A stretch of DNA of 64,000 nucleotides from Acanthochromis polyacanthus (Eukaryota > Chordata > Actinopteri > Pomacentridae): assembly GCF_021347895.1 (NCBI RefSeq), contig NC_067136.1:5207066-5271065 (forward strand), written 5' to 3'. Both the position numbers and the translations under genes were made by a program. The notes beneath the pieces were generated by a model. The model was not told the origin of the DNA, searched no databases, and saw only the letters and a list, made by a program, of their open reading frames with translations. This document shows, in pieces, positions 11,139 to 23,460 of this stretch; the first letter of the stretch is position 1; every line of letters starts with the position of its first letter.

Positions 11139-12507
11139 ACATGTCCTTTAACTCACACATAAAGCAAGTCTGTAGGACTTCCTTTTTTCACCTGCGTAAT
11201 ATTGTAAAAATCAGGAACATTCTGTCTCAGAGTGATGCAGAAAAATTAGTTCATGCTTTTGTTACTTCCAGGCTTGACTATTGCAATTCCTTATTATCGG
11301 GTTGTCCAAATAGTTCTCTCAAACATCTACAGTTGATCCAAAACGCTGCTGCCAGAGTACTGACAGGAGTTAGCAAAAGAGATCATATTTCCGCTATACT
11401 TGCTTCTCTTCACTGGCTTCCTGTTAAATCCAGAATAGAATTTAAAATCCTTCTTCTGACATATAAAGCTCTTAATAACCAATCTCCATCATATCTTAAA
11501 GATCTGATAGTACCTTATTATCCTAGTAGAACTCTTCGCTCTCAAACTGCAGGCTTACTTGTTGTTCCTAGAATTTCTAAAAGTAGAATGGGAGGCAGAG
11601 CCTTCAGTTATCAGCTCCTCTCCTGTGGAACCTGCTCCCAGTTTGGGTTCTGGAGGCAGATACCCTCTCTATTTTTAAGACCAGGCTTAAAACGTTCCTT
11701 TTTGACAAATCTTATAGTTGGGGCTGACTGGGTGACCCACAGGGGTTCGGCTTGTGTCTTCATTGCACAGCTGACTCCTTCTTGGACGTCCCTTCGTTCT
11801 GCCTCTAGTCATGTTGCTATAGGCCTAGGCTGCTGGGGGACTTCTCTTGATGCACTGAGCCCTTCTCTATCTACCTTTACATTTAATATGTATACCGTTA
11901 TTGCAGTACATTCACTCTGTTTCCCCCTGTGCTATTTCTCCGAGTGTCCCTGGTCCCAGAGCTGGATGCTTCAGATCTGTGGTTGATGTTCCACCAGCTG
12001 GTCCAGTCTCCACCATGTCCACTGTGGGATGCTGCTGCTGACCTTCCTCCAGCCCTCTGCTTCCAACTCCCCTTTTCCACCAGTCAACTCTGCATCGCCT
12101 TCACTATACTGTTATGCTAACTTACATACTGTTTGAATTTTACTGCTAGCTATATATGGAGTATGTTTAATGTCAGAGCTGTACACCAGAACAGGAAACT
12201 ATGGATCAGTTTACATGTTAGCTTCTACTTTGTATGAATCATCTGTCTGACCATACATGGATCAAATGTGTGTTTTATGTTCCCTGTTCCTCTCTACCTC
12301 TTCTCTTCCTCTCTACCTCCTTCCAGCAGCAGATGTTCCCCCACACATAGATCCAGGTTCTGTTCCAGGTTTCTTCCTGTTAAAGGGTGTTTTTCTGCTA
12401 CTGTCTCCTTATTTCTGTTCTGGGGTTCTTATGGGTTCTTGAAAGTGTCTGGAGACAATTTGACTGTAGTTGGTGCTATATAAATAAAACTGAATTGAAT
12501 AAGATTA
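11139..12507 (+). mobile_element. 5'-truncated L2-clade LINE, 3' end of reverse transcriptase ORF
   Basis: The frame from 11141 encodes the conserved C-terminal part of an L2/CR1-group reverse transcriptase: SHIKQVCRTSFFHLRNI, SRLDYCNSLLSGCP, LQLIQNAAARVLTG, HWLPVKSRIEFKILLLTYKA, then YPSRTLRSQTAGLL. A single-base deletion after GGRAFSYQ (about 11615) shifts the frame away from the expected continuation. A long 3' UTR ends TATAAATAAAACTGAATTGAAT, the usual L2 tail. It is a dead 5'-truncated copy. Confidence 0.85.
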
Positions 12508-13470
12508 ATTTACTTAAAGTTCTGTTGTGAAAAGCATCATAGTATAGCATGTCCCAAAATTTCTTCAGAAAAATATAATTTTATAGTATCTCATAAAATT
12601 TCATAGGATAGTATGTTAGAAGAGTTTTTTCATGGAAACCGTCATCAGTAGTGATGGTCCATTTGAAGCTGGAGCACCAGTATACGTGTCAACAACAACA
12701 AAACTGTGGAGGACTGATTGGTTTAGCCTGAGTCATGTGATCAGTGTTCCCTGAAGCATCATGCATTATGTCACTGACAGGGGCGGATCCAGATTAATGG
12801 TGGGGGGGGCACTGAAAAGTTGTAATAAAAAAATGAAAGCTGCTATCGACCTCTGGCTTTTCCAAAGTATTTTTCATGTTTTTTGTCTCTTTAACCCAGT
12901 AGGAAAGCTGTAAATGACCTTTTCATTTTATACTGTTAACATTAAATTGTGATGGACTTGTTTCCTTGTTTCTGTGAATTCCAGCATCATCAGCTGCAGC
13001 ATCTGCCTGTTATGTAAAACTGTTAGCTCAACCACAGAATCCTGAGGGCAGTTAAGAGACAAACATTGTACAAGAACAGCTCTATATACAACCCTGTTAA
13101 TTTCCACTTCTTAGAATGTTTACTGACAATTATCACACCTAAAATAAGAAATAATATTCTGGACTTTTAGCAGCTAGTTCTCAGCTGTAAACCATAAACA
13201 TCACAGGGTTCTGTGTGCTAATCAGTCTGAATCAAAATGAGTTCTACCCAATACACAGTGAACAACAACAATCTGTACCTTTATCTGTGCTAAAATAATC
13301 TGAAATGTTCTGTGCAGGAATTTTAAAATACAATAAAATACATTAAGCAGCACTCTGTACATTTAACAGTAAACCTGAGAACAATAATAAACAGGAACAA
13401 TACTCCATATTCTTCAGTCATTTAATAGTTCACAGCTCAGCAAACATCACAGTGTTCTGCATAGAAATCA
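12508..13470. other. Gene-less stretch with short transposon-end scraps
   Basis: No gene. GGGGCGGATCCAG followed by a G run and GCACTGAAAAG (about 12781-12820) looks like the end of a hAT-type fragment. The remainder is ordinary AT-rich DNA. Confidence 0.35.
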
Positions 13471-13473
13471 CTA

Positions 13474-13997
13474 AAAGCTGCTCTCAGTAATCTTCCACAG
13501 TGAGCAGATGTTCTGGTGTTGCAGGTCCATGGTCCAGACGTGGACATAGAACATGATGGGGGGGTCTGGTACCGTGGACTTCCTAGAGCTCCTCCTCTTT
13601 TTGCATTCTTCATATGGGATGGAAATAAAGTAACGCTGGTTTAGCACGTCCATCAAAGGCCTGTAGGTGTGAAGCAGGAAGTCCTCCACAGTGAGGATGT
13701 GAGTCTCCTCCTCCTCCTTCAGGACCATCTCTGAGTCCAGGGTGTTATTAACGCCATGAGACTTCTCAAACTTCACCGGGTTCTCCAGCCACGCGTAGAT
13801 CCTCCTCATCATGGGTCCATGTCCAGAGCAGTGATGACATCGTACTGCTTAAAGTCATCTTCACCAACTTCAGTCTGATCTTGGGGCTTGAAGAAGTCAT
13901 CCTGATGGACCAGCAGCAGTTGGGCAGGTTCTTGATCAGGCGGTTGGTGAGGCTGGTTTTCCCTCCATCGGTTACGCCGTCAATGCTGATGATATAT
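13474..13997 (-). pseudogene. nmrk2: Nicotinamide riboside kinase 2 (nmrk2) retropseudogene
   Basis: Read on the minus strand, this region encodes most of a nicotinamide riboside kinase in one uninterrupted block. First comes a P-loop region (SIDGVTDGGKTSLTNRLIK, with GxxxxGKT) at about 13930-13995. A frameshift after LPNC throws out the substrate-loop region. The frame then recovers at 13812 with [50 protein letters not shown] and VPDPPIM. The functional enzyme phosphorylates nicotinamide riboside to NMN. The C-terminal ~40 residues are lost. Functional nmrk2 genes are multi-exon, so the intronless layout indicates a processed copy. NMRK2 is preferred over NMRK1 from GGKTSLTN and the AWLENPVKF region. 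No poly-A tail was identified. Confidence 0.85.
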
Positions 13998-13999
13998 AC

Positions 14000-14298
14000 T
14001 CACACGCAAAAGAAACCCAAGTTTCTTTTACCCGATGAAAAATTGAATTTGGTTTCCCAAAACAAAAATGCGTTTGGTACTTTGTGGTGCATGGTGTGTT
14101 CTTAACATGTTCTGTTGTGTTTTGTAAGGTTGGTGTGAAAACCGAAAACGGAAAATGAATCGTCGCAATACACCAATGCATTGATGATGTGGACATGATT
14201 CACACTTTGCACGTGCAACTGAATATGCACGATTTATCGACACCTTCAGTGGGTATAAATTTCATTCAAGATCATAGTCATTTCACTTGCTGTTTAAC
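14000..14298. other. Gene-less spacer
   Basis: Nothing recognisable apart from a small hairpin (AAGAAACCC/AAGTTTCTTTT near 14011-14030). Confidence 0.3.
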
Positions 14299-14531
14299 TA
14301 TGCCACGCTTAAACCAAACTGAGAGGAACCAAGCCATCGGACGTCTGCAAGCTGGAGAGTCTGTCCGCTTCGGGGAAGGTCATCGGTGCTCTGTGTGGTG
14401 TTGTATCGACGCTGGAGACGGTAAATGGTGGTGATGTTGACATTAAAGTGACGGGCAATGTCTCGGACAGACTCTCCAGCTTGCAGACATCCGATGGCTT
14501 GGTTCCTCTCAGTTTGGTTTAAACGCCGTAT
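14299..14531. mobile_element. Palindromic fragment of a Tc1-like transposase N-terminus
   Basis: The plus strand from 14299 reads MPRLNQTERNQAIGRLQAG and then leaves the family. The minus strand from about 14524 reads LNQTERNQAIGCLQAGESV, then continues further as a helix-turn-helix region (DIARHFNVNITTIYRL). This is the N-terminal DNA-binding part of a Tc1/mariner-type transposase. The two copies face each other, so the same ~60 bp occurs as an inverted repeat around a ~100 bp centre. No catalytic DDE part is present. It is a rearranged, inactive scrap. Confidence 0.7.
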
Positions 14532-14559
14532 ATGCAGCTCCGTGTTTACTGGCTTCTGC

Positions 14560-15042
14560 TACTTTTCAGATACACTTGTGTCATAGTTTCATAACTTCAT
14601 TGACACGCATGCGTCACACGCGGCAACGACAACAACAATGGCGACGTACAGTGTAGCAAATGTGCTGATGAAGCTGGTGACCCTACTGTCCCTGTTGCTG
14701 CAAAATCTCCTTCTTCTCAATCACCACCGAGGTGAACAAACAATTATCGAGGACACATTACGGCCCTTTATGGCCACTAATGCTTCCACTCATGCTTCCC
14801 GGCTTGGTCTCTGTTTACAACTTTTGCAGCAAGTGTGCATGCCCACAATTTTTTCTTCTGTTTGCGCGTGTTTCCGTCATATCGTTACAGCGCCCCTAGA
14901 GGTCTGGCATGTGTTTTACAGCGTTTCCATGCGTATTGAGTGCATTCATGTAGATGCACACATTTTCTGAGACGCCTTCGTCTTTATGGCGATCGTTTTT
15001 GAAACTGTTAAGCGTTTTGTCTTTGTGTGGACGGGGCCTAAG
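14560..15042. mobile_element. Fragment of a TIR DNA element related to 40507-41119
   Basis: Ends GTGTGGACGGGGCCTA, in the style of the right end of the 40507-41119 element (GGACNNNGTGTAAACGGCCCC). An open stretch (14638-14970) starting MATYSVANVLMKLV has no motif I recognise. Low-confidence family link. Confidence 0.35.
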
Positions 15043-15076
15043 TCAGCCCTCTGGACTTCCAGTAAGCTGTGTTCCT

Positions 15077-17545
15077 ATAGACCCCTTGCAGTGTTTACTA
15101 ACACAAGGTATGTGCCCAGACCCGGTGCAGGAGCTCCTCCACATTCCACTTTCATTTAATGGGTGAACCAGTGTCTGACGACTGGGGTGTCTCGGAGTTC
15201 CCTGAACAAGAACAGAAAGATAGCGTTTAGGAAATTGCACGTCTCGGCTTTGGCCGCATCAATGGGCTCGCTTTGAGAAGGCGGTGGCGGCTGTTGTTTG
15301 GGGCTGCAGCTGCTGACAGCTGCCTCCTGCTGCCTGCCGGTGTTCAAGATTAACTGGTGATCCAATCAACTGGTGATATTCAGTGAGCGAGACAGCTGTT
15401 ACAACGGAAACAGATTGCATAGGTGACAGTACCGATGCCTGCTCAAAACACACAGATGTCAATTAACTGTTCCGAAATGTTCTTGTTGCAGCTTTAACGT
15501 TGTCGTTATTGCTCTGTTTGGTGTTCAGTCTACCAGTAAAATACTCGGTTTTAATGAGGACTTCCACCTAACGGAGTGGAAATATCGCTTCACTGTGGCA
15601 GTATGACGATCTCCATCAGATTAACTGGTGACAGTCTGTGGCCTCAGTCTGACGGTCCGACAGAAACAGCAAGAGAAGTTCTAATACCGTTTTCAAAGCT
15701 TACTGCGATAAACCAGTTGGACCTGAGTTGTTCTACTTTTAAACAGATTTTAAGTAAAACAATGACATCATATAAACCATCTGACCACATTCTGACCAGA
15801 GATTTCACATTCCAGCCTTCAGAACGTCGATATGCTTCATCTAATCCCCCCCCCCCCCCCCCCCGTTATTCAGGATTTATTTATTTTACTGGGGCACTGA
15901 AAGTTAATCAACATTGTATTCTGTAGAATCAATGCATTGTAAATTAAATGCACTGACTTTACAGAACACAAAATTAAAGGTTTTTTATTTCTAAGGACGT
16001 AGAACAATAATAGAGACGATTATATTTATTCTACCAAACCTTTGAACTATATAGCTAGCTGCTGTTTCAAACAAGATCTCACAACTCAAGACGTGAAACA
16101 ATAAAATAAGAATGAATAAAAACAGACCAAATAAGATCGTCTTGGTGAATTGTTCCACGCTAAGTTCCATCTGCAGATTCCCTCTCAGACTAAAAACTGC
16201 CTCTTCACTGAACACCTTTACACTTATATGTACTTATGACTACCAATAGCTGTGAATAAATGTTATTTTTTTCTTTTTATTAGCTTTATTTACAGGTAAG
16301 TAGAGAGACAGAAGGAAAAGTAGGGAGAAAACCTACAGCAGAAAGCCGTGAGCTGGAGTTGAACCCGATCCACTGGGTCGGGTTTATCTTCTTGTTTATA
16401 GATCGCCTGTTCAGTCACCTGAGCTAATGCCCCAGTACATGTGATATACTGAAAGGAATCGGTGTCTTTTCTCAATGACATGTCAGTTTAGAGTAGTATG
16501 ACACAATAAAGTTCTGCTGCTGGTTTGAACATGAATGTCCTGTGAATTTAGCTAAACTGCTGCATTTCAAATCCAATACGTTAAATACTGCTGGGCTGTT
16601 TAAGTAAAATTTTTATGTTTGTGTTATTTAAATAAGACAGTGTAGCTACAATGTGATCTAAACCTGCCAATACTGTATCAATATATTAATGTTATACTGC
16701 AACACTCTGGTATTCTGTTATCACACAGCTTGGTGAACTTCTTGTTAAATAACGTGCACACTGTGTGCTGGTCTCCTGTCTGCTGCTTTAACAGTAAACA
16801 GAGATCACAGCTCCACTAGTTCCAACCGCGGTTACGTAGTTTTCTTTCTTGTTGCCTGACAGCACATGACTCTTACGATGAGAATGCGACTTATTTCCAG
16901 ATATTTTTGTCAGGACCAAAATGAGTAAAACAGCAGAAATCTCATTTTTAGAAGCGAAGTTGTTCCATTGTTTATTTCCTGGTTAGTCGGTAAGGGGTCC
17001 TGAAAAGCCACGCCCACAAAACATCTGTCTCAGAAACGCTGAAATCACCAGTTGATCGGATCACCAGTAAATCTTGAACACCGGACACGGCCTCTTGCTG
17101 TTTGGATGCAGCAGATGGTGTGCTGTCCTGTTGCTGCTGGCCTGGTTCGGCATATTGGGTATTAAAGTAATCTTTCAGCGTTATCAGGCACTACTTTGGC
17201 ATACTGCACTGTTCTGCTAACGGGCTCAGGGCTTCTCCGGTACATCAGCAGGAACTGTGATATCAACGTAACGACTGCTCTGGAGAACACGGAAATCAGT
17301 ATTAAGTAAACCAAACGTTTAGCCGCAGTAACAAAGCAAGTTCCACCTGGTCGCTGTCACAGCTGCCATATCATCTGCTTTACTACGATTCTGACAGCCG
17401 ACAGCACAACAAGAAGGCATATTTAGCGTAATATGTGCTTGCAATATCACGCCTTGGCCAGGTAAACAGGCTTTGTTTTGAACCGGGTCTGCACATGCAG
17501 CTGCCTAATTAAGTATGCATACGTCATGTGAAAGGGGTCTATTGG
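15077..17545. mobile_element. ~2.5 kb unclassified inverted-end DNA element
   Basis: Outer ends are inverted: TATAGACCCCTTGCA at the left and TGAAAGGGGTCTATTGG at the right. A subterminal inverted repeat sits inside: GTTCAAGATTAACTGGTGAT near 15340 and ATCACCAGTAAATCTTGAAC near 17060. No transposase was recognised. The interior holds a poly-C run (about 15847-15863) and a SINE (16270-16436). The superfamily is not assigned; the AGACCCCTTTCACA end type is common in fish repeats in my recollection. Confidence 0.55.
16270..16436 (-). mobile_element. tRNA-derived SINE
   Basis: On the minus strand the head has a tRNA-type A box (GCATTAGCTCAGGTGACTG, around 16433-16415) and B box (GGGTTCAACTCC, around 16366-16355). 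A body with TCTGTCTCTCTACTTACCTG follows, then an AATAAAGC-type tail. It is inserted in the 15077-17545 element. It is not a functional tRNA, because the acceptor stem does not close. Confidence 0.65.
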
Positions 17546-18376
17546 CTGTCCAGGTGGCTGCTTGGCGTCATCAGGAACACCTGAGCAGCTCAGTGTCTTC
17601 CTGCTTTATGTCTGCAGTCAAACATTTCCTCTGCTTCTCTTCACTGAACCGGGTTTGGCTCCGTTGCTTTAGTTTGTTCTTTAGGCGTTGGCTTGCAGCT
17701 TCCAGCAGTAAAATCCTCTTTAATGTGTTTCTTGGTGAGTTTTAGGGCTTTGTACTGGATAGCTGTCTTGGTAAATGTGGTTCTTTAGCCACAGTTAGCA
17801 CATGGTGCTAATGTGTGCAGTGATTAGTGGATTTGGTGCAGCTGAGTTGTGTCTTTATCTTGGCTGCAGTGAGTCTTTAGAGGTTTCTGGTTGTTTGTGA
17901 ACCAACGTTGGTTGTCCAGAAGGTAAGAGTTCCTGTCCTGATTCTCTGTTTAAAGAGCTTCTCTGGTAGGCTGCAGGAGACTTTAGCGTTTGGGTTGTGC
18001 TAGTTTGGTTTTTGTACGGTTTCATCTGGACGACTATCTTTAGGCCCCTCCATGTGGTTTAGTGAGGTTTTCTGGAACAGTTCTACAAAGCAACCTGCAG
18101 CAGAAGAGACTTTGAGAGTTTTTAGGAAGTTCTGGAGACCAGACTTTAGAGCAGCACAAACATTTGTCAGCAGTTTGAGCAGGAGAAGGTGAGCTTCAGA
18201 GTAGAAATGAGAAGGAAACCTTGTTGACCCGTGTGGTGAGGTCCTGTACCAAGAGTTTGAGCAGGTTGTGAAGAGTCTGTAGTTCTTTGGTCTGAAAGCA
18301 GCAGAAGAGTCAACTCATTAAAGGAGAAAACAGGAGATGTTGTTGGTTCTTCTGTCGCTCTGCAATTTCCTTAGAC
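17546..18376. other. Gene-less stretch
   Basis: TTTGG/TTTAG-rich unique-looking sequence with only a short ORF (17515-17745) lacking motifs. It could be non-coding transcript or decayed repeat; nothing is supported. Confidence 0.3.
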
Positions 18377-18590
18377 CAAGGGTGTCAAACTCAGTTCCTG
18401 GAGGGCCACTATCCTGCATGTTTTAGATACTTCCCTGCTCCAACACACCTGATTCAAATGATCAGGCTCGTTATCAGGCTTCTGCTGAGCTTGATGATAA
18501 GCTGATCATTTGAATCAGGTGTGTTGGAAGAGGGAAACTTCTAAAACATGCAGGATAGTGGCCCTCCAGGAACGCAGTTTGACACCCCTG
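18377..18590. mobile_element. hAT MITE with 8-bp target duplication
   Basis: The 214-bp element begins CAAGGGTGTCAAACTCAGT and ends CAGTTTGACACCCCTG. It is flanked on both sides by the 8-bp duplication CCTTAGAC (18369-18376 and 18591-18598). The arms are largely complementary (GGAGGGCCACTATCCTGCAT and its complement). The 8-bp duplication and CAxxGGTG-type end are diagnostic of hAT. Confidence 0.92.
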
Positions 18591-18767
18591 CCTTAGACTG
18601 AATATCAAGTTTCTATTTTAAATGATTTACTGTGTGAGCCCAAGAAGACTTCAATAAACTCCCTCCATGCCCTGAACACAACACATTTTATTACCATGAT
18701 AAATCTTTTTTTTAAAATGTTTTTGAGTTTTAATCCTAGTTTTTTTTTCTCTTTGCTTTTTAGTTCT

Positions 18768-18935
18768 ATTTCATCCCTACTAACCACCAGAGGCGGTGCA
18801 TAAAGCACTGGATGATCATCCTTACGCTTGCACAGGTCGAGTATTAATGACAACAAAGTCACATGTGACCTCCCGGTGGCTCACGTGAACCTATATAGCC
18901 ACGTGACACCAGAAGCTCAGTCCCTTTTCACCTTC
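18768..18935 (+). repeat. DIRS left inverted terminal repeat
   Basis: Complementary to two right-end segments: GCACCGCCTCTGGCGGTCAG at about 29533-29552, and the block around 29680-29800 containing TCACATGTGACTTTGTTGTC. Shared landmarks are CTCCCGGTGGCTCACGTGAA and AAGCTCAGTCCCT. It holds a possible TATA-like TATATAGCC. Confidence 0.85.
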
Positions 18936-19522
18936 TCGCGCGCAGGTTTGGTGTGTGTGATTGTGAGCATTTTCAGCTGACTACACTACTCTCCTGTCGC
19001 TGTTTGTTGCTGGAAGCCCTGTGACTGGTAAGGTCGGTGCTGCGAGTGTTCTCACCCTCCAAGGGCTGCACAATCAGCGCTGGTCAACAACTTTTTTCGT
19101 CTCTCCAGCGACTACTGGTGAGTTGCATTTCTCTATTTCTCGCCGTTGCCTTGCTGTCGGTAGATTTGCTTTGTATTGCCACCTTGTGTGTGCTGTTTCA
19201 TTTGTTTTGTTGCCTTTACAGCCTGTTTATTGGCTTTTGCTGTTTATAACCGCGTTTTCATTACGTTTGTATTGGTTATGGCTGCATTCAGCTCGCATTC
19301 CTTTTGCTGTAGTTCTCTTTACAGATTTATGTGGTCTTCTTTTGTCGTTTGGAACTGTTTTTCGGTTGTATCTTGGGCTGTCGCAGACCGCAAGTGGCGT
19401 TTTCTGCTCGACCCGGTTTGTGACCGCTGCTCCGCTTTTTTAGAGTCACCAGTGGCGTTTTCTGCTCGACCTGACTCGATTGTATATACCCTCACTATTT
19501 TTAGTGTTGGGTTGACGCTTTG

Positions 19523-20781
19523 ATGGAGCATCTGTGCTGCAAAGACTGCTTGACTCCGCTACAATCGGAGGATGGCCATGTTTTGTGTCCCGCCTGCCTT
19601 GGTGTGGATCATCTGCGGGATGCCCTCACCGGCAATTCTTGCACCGACTGCATGGTTATGCTGCGTGCGGTGATGGTTGCTCAACTGGCGGAGTTTGAGG
19701 ATCCCCCTGATTGGGCTTCTTCATCTGCTGAGATGCCGGCCGGCCAACCCCCGGCTCACGGAAAGCATTCTTCCTCTGAGGCTCAGGATCGGCCGAGGAA
19801 GAGACGGAAGGCGGACTCTCAGAGCAGATTGTCCAGTAAAATGGACTTTTTGTCATCGGAGCTCGCTCAGATGAAGGCTCTGCTTCAGAATCTTCAGTCT
19901 GATGCTAGACGCACTGTGGTTGTTCCGCATGAACATGAACTGCCTTTGCAAGATGATGCACTGTCTGTTGCTGCGTCCGATACGCAGTTTCGGGACGATT
20001 ATGACACACTGAGTTCCCGGGTGTCTGAGGCTGGGTCTCATGCGTCAACAGGCTCCCTGGGCACAGGAGAGGAATCCGTATCTGTGGCTATAGCAACTGC
20101 CCTTACCCGCTTGGGTCTCGATGTACCCCGTGCTCAACAGGCCCAGTCCAGCGCCTTCTTCGGTCGCCAACAAGCCTCCATGCCTTTTGCTGTTCCTCCT
20201 TCTCAGGAGTATGTGAAGGAGCTACATGCCTGCTGGACAGACAATAAAGCCTTCTCCAGGTGCACTTCCGACGGTCGTGCACTGGCTTCAATGCACGATG
20301 CTGACAAGTATGGCCTCGGTCATATGCCTGCTGTGGAACCGGCCATTGTGTCCCTTATAGTGCATCCGGTGGAGACACTTCGCACTAATGCTAGATGTCC
20401 TCGGCCCCAGTGTAGAATTACGGACGACTTACTCTGCAAGGCATATGATATGGGCGCCCGCATGGGTCGTATCGGAAACTCTCTGTCACATCTCATGTTG
20501 GGCCTTTCGGTGTCATTGGACCAGAGCTCCGTTGACCCGTCTACACGGGGCCTAATGGATGCTTCCCTGCAGGCTTTTGCCCTTATGTCTAGGGAGCTCG
20601 GGCGTCTCATGTCCACTCTCGTACAGACTCGACGCCAAGTTTGGTTGGCGAAATCTCCGCTTTTGGAGCCGAGCAGACGGACTTTGCGGAGTGTACCGGT
20701 GGTTCTTGGTGAGTTGTTTGGAGCAGCTGCGCTGGAGGCCTTGGAGTGCACGGCGCAGGCGAACCGCACAAGACGCCAGTT
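19523..20781 (+). pseudogene. DIRS gag, 5' part (interrupted)
   Basis: ATG at 19523 opens a frame of about 420 codons before the inserted element. The N-terminus has a cysteine/histidine cluster (CCKDC, CPACLGVDH, CTDC) resembling the zinc-binding start of fish DIRS gag proteins. A basic patch (RPRKRRK) and a long middle domain follow. It would encode the structural protein that packages element RNA. The frame leaves gag at 20781/20782 where the DNA element begins. It resumes in the same frame at 24506, with a possible 2-bp TT duplication. Apart from the insertion the frame is intact. Confidence 0.8.
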
Positions 20782-21659
20782 CCCAGATAGCAGAATTAAT
20801 CTGGCCCATACTTGGGCCACATCCTTGTTTTCTCTGGCCCAGTATACGTCTGGTTCCACGGGCCAAGTCCGGCCCACACACTGCATGCCTTACAGGTAAA
20901 ACATTGCTGGCCGGATGTGGCCCAGTGTGTTTTTTACAATGCATAAAAACCTGTGGCCCACTACTGGTCCACATATGGTCTCATTGTAGTTATAATAATC
21001 CGGCCCAGCTCTGGCCCACACACTGCATACTGAAAGCAGAAAAAGTCTGCTGCTGGCCCAGCTCTGGCCCATATACTGCATGAAAGGCTGTTGTTGTCAT
21101 GGGGATCTTCAATTCCATCCCATTTCAGGGCTAGCTTCTGTTCCACATGTATTTGTGCACTTTCATTAGTATTTCTGAAATGCTGAAACATGATATTCCA
21201 AGTTGCTGTTAATATTAATAAATTAAATAAATAATAATAAATCAATAAATAATAATAAATAAATTAAATAAATAATTATTTTATTAATGAAGTCTGACTT
21301 GTTGAATGGAAATATGTAAGTGCTGCCCCCTGTTTTGAACGTTAACAAAATACCCAGAATATCATGTTTCAACATTTAAGAAACACCAGTGGAAAATAAA
21401 ACAATACACATGGGAAACAGAAGCCTGGTAGGTGTGATGTTTTTGTGAAAATTAAAATATACAGGAATACACCATACTCAGTTCACTTTGAATTCATCCA
21501 AAAATTTATTACAGAACATAACACTGAAAAATATAACATTTCATATCACTGAAAAAAATAGATAACACTAACAAATAAATAATATTGTCAAGAACTGAGT
21601 AACAAAAATACTAATAATTAATAATTATTACTAAAATTACTAATACCAATCAATAAAAA

Positions 21660-21980
21660 TAATAAAATTATATAATAAAATAATAAAATTATTATTATTA
21701 TTATTGTTATATTATTATAATAATAATAATTATTATTATTATTGCTATTATTATTATTATTATTGTTGTTGTTGTTGTTGCTATTATAATTATTATTATT
21801 CTTATTATTGCTATTATTATTATTATTGTTGTTGTTGTTGTTGTTGCTATTATTATTATTATTATTATCATATGTTGCTATTATTATTATTATTATATTA
21901 TTGTTGCTATTATATTATTATTATTATTATTATATTATTGTTGCTATTATATTATTATTATTATTATTATATTATTGATG
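21660..21980. repeat. (TTA)n/(TTG)n compound microsatellite
   Basis: Alternating TTA and TTG runs. The 117-residue Y/C/L/I open frame through it is an artefact. Confidence 0.95.
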
Positions 21981-22099
21981 TTACTAAAACAATTAAACAA
22001 TTCATGTTTTTTATTTGTCTTTTTTTCTATATTTATTATTTTTGTTTGACTTTATAATGGTATAAATGAACACAATTCAGAGCAAGGGAAACCATCTAC

Positions 22100-23129
22100 T
22101 TAAGCATCTACAACATCACTTACAGTTTGTAGTTTCTAATGCAGACCACGATGGTGTGGGCTCTGTTCTTGGATTAGCGTGATCTTTAAAGACAGAGTTA
22201 TTTTAGATTTTATTTGGAAAATAATTTGGTAGCCCCAAAATAAGCATTTAAAATATTTACACTCCAGACTTTTGTAAGAATTTAGTAAAAAACAACAACA
22301 ACAACAACTGCATGACTGATATCTACAAATAAAGTCATTTAATCTTTTTTGTATGAAACAAAATGAGATGGGTAAAATCTGTCTGTAAACACCTACACTT
22401 AAACTGGTGTCCCCACTGCAAGCTGTCCTCTGGTCCTGGTCAGTATTCCATTGGCTAGTGGAGGACAAACTGTATATTTTTAAAAAATACTGTCAGCCTT
22501 CTCATCCACTACACTACATTATACACTTCAATACATTGTTTTTTTGGGTTTTTTTTGACACACTTATTTGCTGAGGAGGTTCATAAGTAATCTATACAAT
22601 CTCTATAGTTTACAGATTGGGAGACATTGTGCATGTTTTGACCCAATTAATGATCTTATTAGAATTTGAAATGTTTTTCAGAATTAAGTTCGAATGCAGC
22701 TGTTCACAATACTTCTAGATTTTGCAATACCTACATTTTGCACCTTGTTTTCCGTCCACTGCATTCCTCTACATCTGACTGAAGATCAGACCGCTCTTCA
22801 GCTCCTCTCACCTTCTGTCTGCCTTCCTGATAATTTTCTGTAAAACATTTAACAGGGTCAGTGAATTACAAAATGACTACTACTACTGTCAAACCATACA
22901 CTCTAAAAAGTAATTCAGGGCCTTAATCTCTGAAAATCGTTTTTGTGATTATTTGAGTTGCAAATATCAAAATAAATGCTTAGAAATCCAACAGGCAATT
23001 TTGCTTTACATTATATAGATTATTTAAGTTTATTTAAAGAAAAGAAATTTTGAATCAACTGTAAGTAATGGACAGTGCAGTGAGAACCATTTGGAGGACG
23101 ACACTTCGGTAAGTTGAAGCTCTAAAAAA
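22100..23129. other. Interior of the 3.7 kb element, no gene seen
   Basis: AT-rich sequence without a recognisable transposase; a (CAA)n run at about 22295. Confidence 0.3.
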
Positions 23130-23460
23130 ATGACTTTAGCTAGTGATGGAGAAAACGAAGCTTTCTTGAACCACTGAAGCAATCTGAAGCAATTGTGTTG
23201 AAATGGTTCAGTGTGTTGAAGCATTTGAAGCCCTCAGTATGCATTTTTGCGATGGTCCCTAAGCGCCTTGGCTGCAGCACTGAATTTTGGCGGACATTCA
23301 GCGTTGCTCCGTTCAATTTTCGCCATAACAAAGAAAAAATGAAGGAGCATCTGCACGCCAAATCTACTTGCTCGAAGAACATTTGGGGGAAGATGGACTA
23401 TACAAATCTTGCTCAGTGTACAAGAGATTAAGTTATGCCAAGCACACATAATATTAAATA
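23130..23460 (+). mobile_element. hAT-like fragment with BED-finger-like coding scrap
   Basis: CTAGTGATGGAGAAAACGAAGC resembles a hAT family terminus. The following frame (WRTFSVAPFNFRHNKEKMKEHLHAKS near 23290-23370) resembles a degraded BED zinc finger with the spacing H...H but lost cysteines. It is nested within the 20782-24505 element. Confidence 0.4.

Noticed and set aside
19021..19523. Hydrophobic ORFs before DIRS gag
   Set aside because: Overlap each other in different frames within the DIRS leader and have no motif; the zinc-containing gag frame starts at 19523.
21704..22057. 117-codon Tyr/Cys/Leu-rich ORF
   Set aside because: Generated by the TTA/TTG microsatellite.
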